Shown here in pieces: positions 16,950-30,171 of a DNA stretch of 64,000 nucleotides; positions within the stretch are counted from its first letter, which is position 1, and the number at the start of each line of letters is the position of its first letter. Where the stretch lies: positions 252,428 through 316,427 of the forward strand of contig NZ_NCSM01000035.1 in the NCBI RefSeq assembly GCF_002224125.1, read 5' to 3'. Under the pieces are notes generated by a model. The model saw only the letters and a list, made by a program, of their open reading frames with translations, searched no databases and had not been told where the DNA came from. The position numbers and the translations under genes are program-made. The stretch is from Streptomyces sp. NBS 14/10. GTDB lineage: Bacteria; Actinomycetota; Actinomycetes; Streptomycetales; Streptomycetaceae.

Positions 16950-17560
16950 GAAGCAGTAGAGGACGTAGCGAGATTGTGCTGGCCTGTGCGGATGAGATGC
17001 CGAATGCGGCCGGATTTGCAGGCTGGGCTGCTCCCAGCATTGCCACGTCGGCGAGCGCCGAGAGAGTAATCCTAGTGATAAATCCTGGGTGCATCACCAT
17101 TTCTCGCACCACGAGAGGTCACTTCCGTGTGTTCGCGATCGGAATCCAAGAATCCAGATGTCGAGGAAACCGGGTCACCTTTTGTCCTGCACCTCTACGG
17201 CAGCTGTAAGTCTTGATCGTTGAAGAGCTTGCGCAGGTCAGGGGGTGGCTGATGGCGGAGGCTGGGACACGGAAACGGAGTTCCCGGCAGAACAGAAAGA
17301 TTGCCCAAGATCCGACTGTCCGCGAGGGAACTCCGTTGGGTGCTCAGGGCGCCATTGCTCGCGTGCCGTCTGTCATCGCCGAAGGTGCCGCAGTCCGTTG
17401 AACGGGCTGGTGGCACCACCGGATCGGCGCTTTGGTGAGCATGTCCGGCTCGGCGTGTTGACCGAGGAGATCGATCAGTCCTGAACTGGGGGACGAGGCC
17501 CCGTGGCGATGCCTGGGGAATGTCAAGCGGGCCGGTGGCAGCAGACATGGGGTGCGTAAA
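16950..17560. other. Gene-poor remnant DNA right of the IS607 element
   Basis: No intact gene. 16950-17230 is noticeably less GC-rich than its surroundings. A short plus-strand peptide ending at 17484 (DRRFGEHVRLGVLTEEIDQS, then stop) looks like the N-terminus of an IS4-type transposase, but the match is short and the rest is absent. An 11-bp inverted repeat, ACGGAGTTCCC at 17275-17285 and its complement at 17326-17336, lies inside. I read the stretch as debris from one or more older insertions. Confidence 0.45.
17275..17336. repeat. 11-bp inverted repeat in remnant DNA
   Basis: Perfect arms ACGGAGTTCCC and GGGAACTCCGT are separated by 40 nt. It could be the ends of a small deleted element or a leftover operator. 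Confidence 0.5.
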
Positions 17561-17564
17561 CCAC

Positions 17565-17603
17565 ACGGCGCCCGCCCCCGGTCGGGAAGGGGGCGGGCGC
17601 CGT
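17565..17603. terminator. Terminator of the gltBD transcript
   Basis: A perfect 15-bp GC stem (arms 17565-17579 and 17589-17603, 9-nt loop) lies about 75 bp downstream of the gltD stop codon on the minus strand. Confidence 0.75.
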
Positions 17604-17676
17604 GCGCCGGTCCGTACGCCGTTGTACGGGCGGAGTCCAGGTGGTGCCTGGCGGTGTGGAAGAGGTGCGGAGGAGG

Positions 17677-19095
17677 TCAGACGGCCAGGGCGCGGTCCGT
17701 CGGGCGGATCGGGGCGGGCAGGGCGCTGGTCCCGGCCAGGAAGCGGTCCACTCCGCGGGCCGCCGAGCGGCCCTCGGCGATGGCCCAGACGATCAGCGAC
17801 TGGCCGCGGCCCGCGTCGCCGGCCCGTCGCGGGCGATGTTGCCGCGGGCGTCCAGCTCCAGGCCGAACTGCTGGACCAGGCCGTTCTCCTGGTCCGTGCC
17901 GGTGAAGCCCATGGCCAGGGTGACCAGCTGGGCCGGGATCTTCCGCTCCGTACCCGGCTGCTGCTCCAGCTTGCCGTCCTTGAACTCCACCTCGATCAGG
18001 TGGAGCCACTGCACATTGCCGTCCTCGTCGCCCTCGAAGTGGCTGGTGGAGACGGAGTAGACCCGCTCGCCGCCCTCCTCGTGCGCGGAGGTGACCTTGT
18101 AGAGCATCGGGAAGGTCGGCCAGGGGTGCGCCGCGGAGCGCTCGTCGCCCGGCCGCGGCATGATCTCCAGCTGGGTGACCGAGGCGGCGCCCTGGCGGTG
18201 GGCGGTGCCGACGCAGTCCGCGCCGGTGTCGCCGCCGCCGATCACCACGACGTGCTTGCCCTCGGCGCTGATCGGGGCGGTGACGTAGTCGCCCTCCTGC
18301 ACCTTGTTGGCCAGCGGCAGATACTCCATGGCCTGGTACACGCCGGTCAGCTCGCGTCCGGGCACCGGCAGATCGCGGGCGGTGGTGGCGCCGGCCGCGA
18401 TGACCACGGCGTCGTAGCGCTTGCGCAGCTTGGCGGCGTCGATGTCGCGGCCGACCTCCACACCGGTGCGGAACTTGGTGCCCTCCGCGCGCATCTGCTC
18501 GATCCGCCGGTTGATGTGGCGCTTTTCCATCTTGAACTCGGGGATGCCGTAGCGCAGCAGCCCGCCGATGCGGTCGGCGCGCTCGTACACCGCGACCGTG
18601 TGGCCGGCCCGGGTCAGCTGCTGGGCGGCGGCCAGGCCGGCCGGCCCGGAGCCGATGACGGCGACGGTCTTGCCGGACAGCCGCTCGGGCGGCTGCGGGG
18701 TGACGTCGCCCGTCTCCCATGCCTTGTCGATGATGGAGACCTCGACGTTCTTGATGGTCACGGCGGGCTGGTTGATGCCCAGCACACACGCGGCCTCGCA
18801 CGGGGCGGGGCACAGCCGCCCGGTGAACTCCGGGAAGTTGTTGGTCGCGTGCAGCCGCTCGCTGGCCTCCCGCCAGTCCTCGCGGTAGGCGTAGTCGTTC
18901 CACTCGGGGATCAGGTTTCCGAGCGGACAGCCGTTGTGGCAGAACGGGATACCGCAGTCCATGCAGCGGCCGGCCTGCTTGCTGATGATCGGCAGCAGCG
19001 AACCGGGGACGTAGACCTCGTTCCAGTCCTGGACGCGCTCGCCCACCGGACGGGTCTTGGCGACCTCGCGGTCCGTGCTCAGAAAGCCCTTGGGA

Positions 19096-19103
<8 letters not shown>
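17677..19103 (-). pseudogene. gltD: Glutamate synthase small subunit with C-terminal frameshifting deletion
   Basis: GltD supplies NADPH electrons to GltB through FAD and 4Fe-4S clusters. The first 426 residues are normal: [14 protein letters not shown] and CPAPCEAAC cluster motifs near 47-105, FAD site [13 protein letters not shown] and NADPH site [14 protein letters not shown]. After NIARD the frame changes: the annotated frame ends after ten unrelated residues at 17793, while the true C-terminus [20 protein letters not shown] continues in another frame to 17677. Compared with the usual sequence about 12 codons (roughly 34 or 37 nt) around position 17824 are missing, including the strand before the second FAD-contact motif. 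The start overlaps the gltB stop by 8 bp. It is either inactive or a sequencing error. Confidence 0.85.
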
Positions 19104-23646
<4,543 letters not shown>

Positions 23647-23884
23647 CGGCTCTCCCGTCGTCGTCTACGGCATTTGGGTGTGCCGAGGGACGACGCTGGC
23701 CCTCCGCCAAGAAATTTTCGTGCAGGTTACATGATGGGTTGCTTCTCGGAAAGTGGATAGCACGTTCCATCATGCGGACACCGGACACGAGGGGTGAAGT
23801 AAGGCAAGAGGGGATCAAAAGATCGCCCCGCCGAAGCGCGAAGCGGGCGACGCTGCCCACGGCGCTACGGCGTTATGCCCGTCG

Positions 23885-23922
23885 GTAAACGGATTGAAAC
23901 CGTCAAGTAACGGCGTAATCTT
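23885..23922. promoter_or_regulatory. Candidate GlnR box upstream of gltB
   Basis: The plus strand reads GTAAA, 6 nt, GAAAC, 6 nt, GTAAC, 6 nt, ATCTT. This fits the Streptomyces GlnR pattern (GTnAC, 6 nt, GAAAC, repeated), with the third half-site perfect and the last poor. It is about 240 bp upstream of gltB and just beyond the 3' end of the VIT gene. GlnR is the nitrogen regulator of ammonium and nitrate assimilation. Confidence 0.5.
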
Positions 23923-23942
23923 GCGGCTCGCCGTATGGTAAA

Positions 23943-24674
23943 TCAACCCACGGCCGTGCCAAAGAGTATGCCCAAGGCATATGTCACACCGGCCGCCGCG
24001 CCACCCAGCGCCAGCTGCCGCAGCCCGCTGAACCACCAGCTGCGGGCGGTCACCCGCGCCACCACCGCACCGCAGGCGAACAGCCCGATCATCGCCAGCG
24101 CCACGGCCGGCCACAGCGCCGTCGCCCCCAGCAGATACGGCAGCACCGGCAGCAGCGCGCCCAGCGCGAACGAGCCGAACGAGGACACCGCCGCCACCAG
24201 CGGCGACGGCAGATCGTCCGGGTCGATGCCCAGTTCCTCGCGGGCGTGTATCTCCAGCGCCTGCTCGGGGTCCTTCGACAGCTGCTCGGCCACCTGACGC
24301 GCCAGCTCGGGCTCCACGCCCCGCGACTCGTACAGCGCCGCCAGCTCCTCCAGCTCGTCCACGGGATGCTTGCGCAGCTCGCGCCGCTCCACCTCCAGCT
24401 CGGCCTCCACCAGCTCACGCTGGGAGGCCACGGAGGTGTACTCCCCGGCCGCCATCGAGAACGCGCCGGCGGCAAGACCCGCAAGACCGGTGATCACGAT
24501 CGTCTGGCGGTCCACGGCGCCGCCCGCGACACCGGTCATCAGCGCGAGGTTGGAGACCAGACCGTCCATCGCACCGAATACGGCCGGGCGCAGCCAGCCG
24601 CCGTTCACATCGCGGTGGGTGTGGTTGTCACGGTGCGCGATGTGCGGAGGTTCGGTACTCGCGATGACAGACAT
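23943..24674 (-). CDS. VIT1/CCC1-family divalent metal transporter
   Basis: A 243-residue membrane protein of the vacuolar-iron-transporter family, exporting Fe2+ or Mn2+. Helix one carries FGAMDGLVSNLALMTGVAGG, the family signature; helix two AAGAFSMAAGEYTSVASQ includes the conserved Met and Glu. A cytoplasmic three-helix metal-binding domain rich in Glu (VEAELEVERRELRKHP and EEAL-type segments) spans about 85-150, then three more helices end the protein. Start ATG at 24672-24674. It is monocistronic; the gltB promoter region lies between its 3' end and gltB. Confidence 0.9.
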   Translation of the reverse strand: MSVIASTEPPHIAHRDNHTHRDVNGGWLRPAVFGAMDGLVSNLALMTGVAGGAVDRQTIVITGLAGLAAGAFSMAAGEYTSVASQRELVEAELEVERRELRKHPVDELEELAALYESRGVEPELARQVAEQLSKDPEQALEIHAREELGIDPDDLPSPLVAAVSSFGSFALGALLPVLPYLLGATALWPAVALAMIGLFACGAVVARVTARSWWFSGLRQLALGGAAAGVTYALGILFGTAVG

Positions 24675-24806
24675 GACGGATCTGTGCTCCCTTCAGGGGG
24701 TGCGGGCGCGGCCGCCCTCAACCCAACAGTTCGAAGGTACGCACGAATTCCCTGCCGCCGCCAGCAAGGAAGGCCGAACTTACCTCGCTGACCTGCGGAA
24801 ACGCAA

Positions 24807-24838
24807 AGGCCGCCGAACCCGTGCGGGTTCGGCGGCCT
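24807..24838 (-). terminator. Intrinsic terminator of lgt
   Basis: A stem of 14-15 bp (left arm begins AGGCCGCCGAACCC) with a very short loop is followed on the minus strand by TTTGCGTTT. It lies 15 bp after the lgt stop codon. Confidence 0.85.
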
Positions 24839-24852
24839 CTCGGTGACGATCG

Positions 24853-25872
24853 CTACTTCGAGGCTTCGGCCTCCGGCTTCGACTCCGCCTCGGCTCCGGT
24901 CTTGCTTTCGGTCTTGGCCTCAGCCTTGCCCTCAGCCTTGCCCTCAGCCTTGCCCTCAGCCTTGCTTTCGGCCTTGCTTTCGGCCTTGCTTTCGGCCTCG
25001 GGCTCCGCCTCGCCGCCGCCCTCGGCTTGGGCCTGCTCGGCCTCGACCGCCGCGGCGGCGGGCTCCACGATCTCCTCCCGCCCGGGGGCCTTCTTCGCGG
25101 AGATCACGAAGTAGGCCACGGCCGCCAGGAAGACGACGATCGCCGTCCAGTTGTTCAGCCGCATGCCCAGCACATGGTGGGCGGTGTCCACTCGTAGGTA
25201 CTCCACCCAGAAGCGGCCTACGGTGTACGCGGCGACATACAGCGCGAACGCCCGGCCGTGTCCCAGCTTGAACCGCTTGTCCGCCCAGAGCACCAGCAGC
25301 GCCACGCCCACGCACCACAGCGACTCGTACAGGAACGTCGGCTGGTACGTACCGGCGACGCGCCCTATGTCTGGGTCGGCGTCGATCTTCAGCCCCCAGG
25401 GCAGATCGGTCTTCTTGCCGTACAGCTCCTGGTTGAACCAGTTGCCCCAACGGCCGATCGCCTGGGCGAAGGCGATCCCCGGCGCGATCGCGTCCGCATA
25501 CGCCGGGAGCGGGATCCCCCGGCGCCGGCAGCCGATCCAGGCGCCGAGGGCGCCCATCGCGATCGCACCCCAGATCCCGAGGCCGCCCTCCCAGATCTTG
25601 AAGGCGTCCACCCAGTCGCGACCGTCGGTGAAGTACAGCTCATAGTCGGTGATGACGTGGTACAGCCGACCGCCGATCAGGCCGAAGGGCACCGCCCATA
25701 CGGCGATATCGGCGACCGTGCCGACCTGGCCGCCCCGTTTGACCCAACGTCGGCCGCCGAGCCAGACCGCCACGAAGACACCGAGGATGATGCAGAAGGC
25801 ATAGCCGCGCAGCGGGATCGGGCCGAGGTAGATCACGCCGGACGACGGGCTGGGAATGTATGCGAGGTTCAT
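24853..25872 (-). CDS. lgt: Prolipoprotein diacylglyceryl transferase
   Basis: Membrane enzyme that attaches diacylglycerol from phosphatidylglycerol to the lipobox Cys of prelipoproteins. About 339 residues, seven helices. It has the Lgt signature GRWGNWFNQELYG near 140, preceded by FAQAIGR, and the conserved VGGRLYHVI-like segment (here LIGGRLYHVITDY). ATG at 25870-25872 gives MNLAYIPSPSSGVIYLGP, the standard start; an earlier in-frame Met upstream is not family-like. The last 60 residues are a Lys/Glu/Ala-rich tail made of KAES/KAEG repeats, longer than the enzyme core needs. Confidence 0.95.
   Translation of the reverse strand: MNLAYIPSPSSGVIYLGPIPLRGYAFCIILGVFVAVWLGGRRWVKRGGQVGTVADIAVWAVPFGLIGGRLYHVITDYELYFTDGRDWVDAFKIWEGGLGIWGAIAMGALGAWIGCRRRGIPLPAYADAIAPGIAFAQAIGRWGNWFNQELYGKKTDLPWGLKIDADPDIGRVAGTYQPTFLYESLWCVGVALLVLWADKRFKLGHGRAFALYVAAYTVGRFWVEYLRVDTAHHVLGMRLNNWTAIVVFLAAVAYFVISAKKAPGREEIVEPAAAAVEAEQAQAEGGGEAEPEAESKAESKAESKAEGKAEGKAEGKAEAKTESKTGAEAESKPEAEASK
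24910..25002 (-). repeat. 12-bp tandem repeats coding the Lgt tail
   Basis: The DNA repeats CCCTCAGCCTTG and TTTCGGCCTTGC in blocks of about three and four copies, coding KAEG and KAES units in the C-terminal tail of Lgt. Copy number is likely variable by slippage without changing frame. Confidence 0.85.
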
Positions 25873-25950
25873 GTCGGAGTCGACGCTACCGTGCCGGGCG
25901 GTCAATACGGCAACCCACCCGGCGCAACGGCTCCGTAACAGCACGGGTTC

Positions 25951-26715
25951 CTAGCCCTTCCCGGTGACCATCCGCTTGAGCTTCCGCGGACTCAGCGGCT
26001 TGTTCGGGTCCCCGTAGATCGCCTTCCCGTCCAGCAGAACGGTCGGCGTCGAGCTGTACCCCGAGCGGGTGAAGACGCCGTTGGACTTCCGCACCCACCC
26101 GTCGTGCCTGCCCTCCTCGACGCAGCGGCGGAACGTCTCGGTGTCCAGCCCCGGGACCTTGCCCGCCAGCTTGATCAGCTTCGACTTGTCCGCGTACGAG
26201 TCCTTGGTCTCCGACGGCTGGTTCTTGTAGAGCACATCGTGGTACGCCACATACTTCCCGGCGTCCTGCGCGCAGCCCGCCGCGTTCGCCGCGTACAGCG
26301 AGCCGGTGCCGCCCATATTGCCGTCGATGATCGTCACCAGGTGGTAGCGGACCTTCATCCGGCCCTTGTCCTGCAGCTGGTGCACGGTCTTGCGGAAGAC
26401 GTCCTCGAACTGCTTGCAGCCGGGGCAGCGGAAGTCCTCGTACACGGTCAGCGTCTTCTGCGCGCCCGCCTTCCCCGTCTGGATCACCGTGCCGGTCGCG
26501 CCCCGGGGGGCCACCGCCCGGCTGCCGGACTTCCCCGAGTCCCCGCCGCTCTTCGAGGCGACCATGCCCACCCCCGCGGCCACCCCCAGCACGGCCACCA
26601 CCGCCCCGGCCACGCCCAGGCCGCGCCTGCGCTTGGCGCGGGCCCGGTCCTTCTCTCGCTGTTCCCGCAGCCGCTCCCGGGCGCTGCGCTTCCCCTCACG
26701 GTTTTTCTCGCTCAC
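25951..26715 (-). CDS. Membrane-anchored thioredoxin/DsbA-like protein
   Basis: A 254-residue protein with a very basic cytoplasmic head (1-31), one membrane helix (about 32-53) and an extracytoplasmic thioredoxin-fold domain of the DsbA-like (Thioredoxin_4) type. The active site is Cys97-Pro-Gly-Cys100 in YEDFRCPGCKQFED; the cis-Pro loop is STPTVLLDGKAIYG. It probably makes or reshuffles disulfides in secreted proteins. It lies between trpA and lgt on the same strand, 79 bp after lgt's start side and 68 bp from trpA, a conserved order in Streptomyces as far as I recall. Confidence 0.9.
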   Translation of the reverse strand: MSEKNREGKRSARERLREQREKDRARAKRRRGLGVAGAVVAVLGVAAGVGMVASKSGGDSGKSGSRAVAPRGATGTVIQTGKAGAQKTLTVYEDFRCPGCKQFEDVFRKTVHQLQDKGRMKVRYHLVTIIDGNMGGTGSLYAANAAGCAQDAGKYVAYHDVLYKNQPSETKDSYADKSKLIKLAGKVPGLDTETFRRCVEEGRHDGWVRKSNGVFTRSGYSSTPTVLLDGKAIYGDPNKPLSPRKLKRMVTGKG

Positions 26716-26728
26716 GCCACGACAACGA

Positions 26729-26758
26729 GGCGGAGGAGCCCCACTGAACCCCTCCGCC
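26729..26758 (-). terminator. Possible terminator after trpA
   Basis: An 8-bp stem (GGCGGAGG with CCTCCGCC) and a 14-nt loop lies 25 bp after the trpA stop codon on the minus strand, before the DsbA-like gene. No U-tract. Confidence 0.45.
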
Positions 26759-26783
26759 CCGTATTCGCTCTATCGAGGGACCC

Positions 26784-27596
26784 CTACCGGAGGACGCGGA
26801 CGCCGTCCGCCAGCTCACCCGCCAGCTCCCGGACGGCCGTGAACCCCGTCTCCGGGTCCTCGGCGTCCATCAGCCGCCGCACGAACGCGGTCCCGACAAT
26901 GACGCCGTCCGCGTACTCGGCCACCTCGGCGGCCTGCCGGGCATTGGACACCCCGAGCCCCACGCACACCGGCAGCGAGGTCGTCGCACGGGTGCGCGCC
27001 ACCAGCCCGCGCGCCCCCTCCCCCACCGAGTCGCGGGTGCCGGTCACGCCCATGATCGAGGCCGCGTACACAAAGCCGCTGCCCGCCGCGGTGATCTTCG
27101 CCAGCCGCTCGTCACTGCTGCTCTGGGCCACCACGAAGACCGTGGCCAGCCCATGCTGCTCGGCGGCCTTCCGCCATGCCTCCGACTCCTGGACCGGCAG
27201 ATCGGGCAGGATGCAGCCCGCCCCGCCCACCGCGGCCAGATCGGCGGCGAACCGCTCGACGCCGTACCGGTCCACCGGATTCCAGTACGTCATGATCAGG
27301 ACGGGCGCCCCCGTCGCCGCATGCACCTCGCCGACCGTACGGATCACATCGCGGATGCGAACACCGCCCCGCAGCGCGATGTCGTCGGCGGTCTGGATGA
27401 CCGGGCCGTCCAGCACCGGATCGCTGTACGGCAGGCCGACCTCGATCACATCGCAGCCGCCCTCGACCATCGCCGTCATCGCCCGCACGCCGTCGTCGAC
27501 GGTCGGATAACCGGCCGGCCAGTAGCCGATGAGCGCGGCGCGCCCCTCCTCCTTGGCCTTCGCCAGCACGGACCCCAGCAGCTCTGCGCTCATCAC
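26784..27596 (-). CDS. trpA: Tryptophan synthase alpha chain
   Basis: Cleaves indole-3-glycerol phosphate to indole and glyceraldehyde 3-phosphate; indole is channelled to TrpB. A TIM barrel of 270 residues. The catalytic Glu lies in [13 protein letters not shown] and the catalytic Asp in LDGPVIQ, the two residues needed for aldol cleavage. The phosphate-binding end shows VCVGLGVSN and [10 protein letters not shown]. It overlaps the trpB stop by 4 nt, indicating coupling. Last gene of the trpC-trpM-trpB-trpA run. Confidence 0.96.
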   Translation of the reverse strand: MMSAELLGSVLAKAKEEGRAALIGYWPAGYPTVDDGVRAMTAMVEGGCDVIEVGLPYSDPVLDGPVIQTADDIALRGGVRIRDVIRTVGEVHAATGAPVLIMTYWNPVDRYGVERFAADLAAVGGAGCILPDLPVQESEAWRKAAEQHGLATVFVVAQSSSDERLAKITAAGSGFVYAASIMGVTGTRDSVGEGARGLVARTRATTSLPVCVGLGVSNARQAAEVAEYADGVIVGTAFVRRLMDAEDPETGFTAVRELAGELADGVRVLR

Positions 27597-28825
27597 TTCT
27601 CTCCCTCGTAGAGCCCGAAATACCGCGCGGCCGTGTCCATGTCCTTGTCGCCCCGGCCCGACAGATTGACCAGCACCAACCCGTCGCCGCCCAGCTCACG
27701 GCCCAGCTCCAGCGCCCCCGCCAGGGCGTGCGCGCTCTCGATCGCCGGGATGATCCCCTCGGTCCGCGACAGCAGCCGCAGCGCCTGCATCGCGGCGTCA
27801 TCGGTGACCGCCCGGTACTCGGCCCGCCCCGTGTCCTTCAGATACGCGTGCTCCGGGCCGACCCCCGGATAGTCCAGACCGGCCGAGATCGAGTACGGCT
27901 CCAGGATCTGCCCGTCCTCGTCCTGCAGCACATACGACCGGGAACCGTGCAGAATCCCCGGCTCCCCCTTGGTCAGCGTGGCCGCGTGCTCCCCCGTCTC
28001 CACGCCGTGCCCGGCCGGCTCGAAGCCGAACAGCCGCACCGACTCGTCCTTCAGGAAGGCGTGGAACAGCCCGATCGAGTTCGACCCGCCCCCCACACAC
28101 GCCGCGACCGCGTCCGGCAGCCGCCCGACCCGCTCCAGGATCTGCCGCCGCGCCTCCACGCCGATCACCCGGTGGAAGTCGCGCACCAGCGCGGGGAACG
28201 GATGCGGTCCGGCGGCGGTCCCGAACAGATAGTGCGTACGGTCCACGTTGGCCACCCAGTCGCGGAACGCCTCGTTGATCGCGTCCTTCAGCGTCCGGCT
28301 GCCGGTCTTCACGGAGACGACCTCGGCGCCCAGGATCCGCATCCGCGCGACGTTGAGCGCCTGGCGCTCGGTGTCGATCTCCCCCATGTAGATCACGCAC
28401 TCGAGCCCGAACAGCGCACACGCGGTCGCCGTCGCCACGCCGTGCTGCCCCGCACCGGTCTCGGCGACCACCCGGGTCTTGCCCATGCGCTTGGCGAGCA
28501 GCGCCTGGCCCAGCACGTTGTTGATCTTGTGGGATCCGGTGTGGTTGAGATCCTCCCGCTTGAGAAAGATCCGCGCACCCCCCGCATGCTCCGCGAACCG
28601 CGGCACCTCGGTCAGGGCACTGGGCCGCCCCGTGTAGTTGACCAGCAGATCCTCGAGCTCGGCGGCGAACGACGGATCGCTCTTCACCTTGTCGTACTCA
28701 ACGGCGACCTCATCCACCGCGGCGACCAGCGCCTCGGGGATGAACTTGCCGCCGAACGCGCCGAAGTACCCCTCGGCGGTGGGGATATGACCCTCCGGGT
28801 CCGGAACAAAGAAGTCAGACGGCAT
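27593..28825 (-). CDS. trpB: Tryptophan synthase beta chain
   Basis: PLP enzyme joining indole and serine to make tryptophan; partner of TrpA. The 410-residue protein has the PLP lysine in [17 protein letters not shown], the catalytic Glu in [11 protein letters not shown] and the phosphate loop [26 protein letters not shown] and the [10 protein letters not shown] segments mark a TrpB1-type chain. ATG at 28823-28825. In most relatives trpM and trpB lie close together; here about 1.2 kb of repeats separate them, so trpBA may need its own promoter. Confidence 0.97.
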   Translation of the reverse strand: MPSDFFVPDPEGHIPTAEGYFGAFGGKFIPEALVAAVDEVAVEYDKVKSDPSFAAELEDLLVNYTGRPSALTEVPRFAEHAGGARIFLKREDLNHTGSHKINNVLGQALLAKRMGKTRVVAETGAGQHGVATATACALFGLECVIYMGEIDTERQALNVARMRILGAEVVSVKTGSRTLKDAINEAFRDWVANVDRTHYLFGTAAGPHPFPALVRDFHRVIGVEARRQILERVGRLPDAVAACVGGGSNSIGLFHAFLKDESVRLFGFEPAGHGVETGEHAATLTKGEPGILHGSRSYVLQDEDGQILEPYSISAGLDYPGVGPEHAYLKDTGRAEYRAVTDDAAMQALRLLSRTEGIIPAIESAHALAGALELGRELGGDGLVLVNLSGRGDKDMDTAARYFGLYEGEK

Positions 28826-29440
28826 CTGACGTACTCCTCAGTCGGGGCGGATGCCCCACAGCTCATAACGGACAAATAACCACGATGATCGCTGCGCGCC
28901 GGCGCCACGCGCGGGAGGTTGCGGGGGGCTTTCCCCCACCCCACCCCTTCCCGAAGCGTCGATATGCGGCTCCGCCGCGTGGGCGGACTCCGCCCCCAGG
29001 CCCCTGGCTCCCCCAGCGGTGGCTGGGGGCAGGTGGCACGGGGTTCCGCCCCAGGCCCTCGCGCCCCCAGCGGTAGCCGGGGAGGCGCCGGGCGCTTCGC
29101 CCCCCAGACCCCAGCGGTCGCTGGGAGCCGGGTGGCTCGGGGCTGCGGGGCCGTCGACGGTGAGATGCGCCGCGGGCTTCGCCTTCCGACCCCAGCGGTG
29201 GCTGGGAGCCGGGTGGCGTCGGTCAGGGCGCTGCCGGCGGAGCCGGGCACCACTGGCACGCCCGCCGCCGGCAGGGGGGCCGGGGGTGACGTGAGACGCC
29301 ACCCCGCCCCGGACACCCCTTCCGGCACCGGACCGGCCTCGGACACCCCACCCCGCCCGGCCGACGAGCCGACCGATGGGATGGGGCGGTCCGCACCGCC
29401 CGGGCCCGAGTTCGGCCGGGAGGCCGTCCCGCCCCGCACC
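28826..29440. repeat. Intergenic block with CCCAGC-GCTGGG palindromes
   Basis: No gene. Four copies of a short palindrome occur: at 29010-29029, a degenerate one near 29064-29082, at 29110-29125 and at 29191-29206; each is CCCAGC, a 4-nt GGTN spacer, then GCTGGG. The last two are followed by the same AGCCGGGTGGC extension. Open frames here give low-complexity peptides. Confidence 0.65.
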
Positions 29441-29675
29441 CGAGCCGCATCTGAAGCCAGACACCACCCGAGAGGAAGCCGGAGCAACCAACCCCGCGCC
29501 CCAAGCCGCACCCGAAACCGGAGCCACCCGAGGGGGAAGCCAGAGACCACCAGCCCCGCACCCGGAACCAGGCCAGGCCCGAACCGGAGCCACCCGAGGG
29601 GAAGCCGGGAGCCGCCTACCCCGCCGGGCCGGACCCGAAATCGGACCCGCTCGAGGGGAAGCCGACACCTAGCCG
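29440..29675. repeat. Four tandem imperfect repeats of 57-66 bp
   Basis: Units share a core like CGGAGCCACCCGAGGGGAAG followed by a CCCCGC-rich end. Core starts are near 29466, 29526, 29592 and 29646. It lies in the trpM-trpB gap. On the minus strand it could be read as a repeated LPLGWLRF-type peptide, but nothing supports translation. 29676-29996 holds no recognisable gene. Confidence 0.65.
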
Positions 29676-29996
29676 AGCCAATGGGACGAAGCGCGCCCGC
29701 CTGCCCTCGACCGGATCGGGACGACCCGCCCCAGAACCGGAGAAGAGGCGAAGCCCACCCGTACCGCAACCGCGACGGCCCCGGGCCGGGGTCACCGGTC
29801 GGGAGTCGCCGACGAGGCGGGAGGGGCTGGGAGTGCAGGGGTGGTGCCCTGGACGCTTACGTGTATTTGTGGCGCCAAGTTCCGGGCAACACCGCGCTTC
29901 CGGGCACCGGCGCCGTGAATATACGGTCCAGGGTGACAGCCCCGGAGGCCACGCCCCCGGCACCCACCACGAACGCTCAGCGCACCCCGCGCAAGC

Positions 29997-30164
29997 TCAA
30001 CGCACCGCGCGCAGCAAGCGACGCGACCCACGCCATCGGCGCCCGTTGACCTGCCCCGGCTCGCATCCGATGTGGTAGCGCACGCGCCGCCCCCGCACCC
30101 GCCTCGCGGGCGCACGGCAGCCACGGGGGCGGCACCCCCGGGCCAGGCGCGCGTACGTGTCCAT
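29997..30164 (-). CDS. trpM: Small tryptophan-cluster protein TrpM
   Basis: A 55-residue, extremely basic protein (about 16 Arg) that starts MDTYARLARGCRPRGCRAPA and contains CEPGQVNGRRWRG. It is placed just 7 bp after the trpC stop, with a GAGG ribosome-binding site overlapping that stop region. This matches the small trpM/trpX gene between trpC and trpB in Streptomyces; in S. coelicolor TrpM has been reported to modulate tryptophan synthesis and development. Three cysteines could bind metal or nucleic acid partners, but no fold is known. The symbol is assigned from sequence memory and position. Confidence 0.8.
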   Translation of the reverse strand: MDTYARLARGCRPRGCRAPARRVRGRRVRYHIGCEPGQVNGRRWRGSRRLLRAVR

Positions 30165-30171
30165 GGCGGCC

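Noticed and set aside
17565..17603. Operator for gltBD
   Set aside because: It lies downstream of gltD and is a long GC stem, so a terminator is the simpler reading.
24910..25002. CRISPR-like array in lgt
   Set aside because: The repeats are only 12 bp with no spacers and are in frame inside a coding region.
28684..29769. Long minus-strand frame across the trpM-trpB repeats
   Set aside because: The product is a Gly/Arg/Leu-rich repeat peptide with no ribosome-binding site or family match; the frame is open because of GC content and the tandem repeats.
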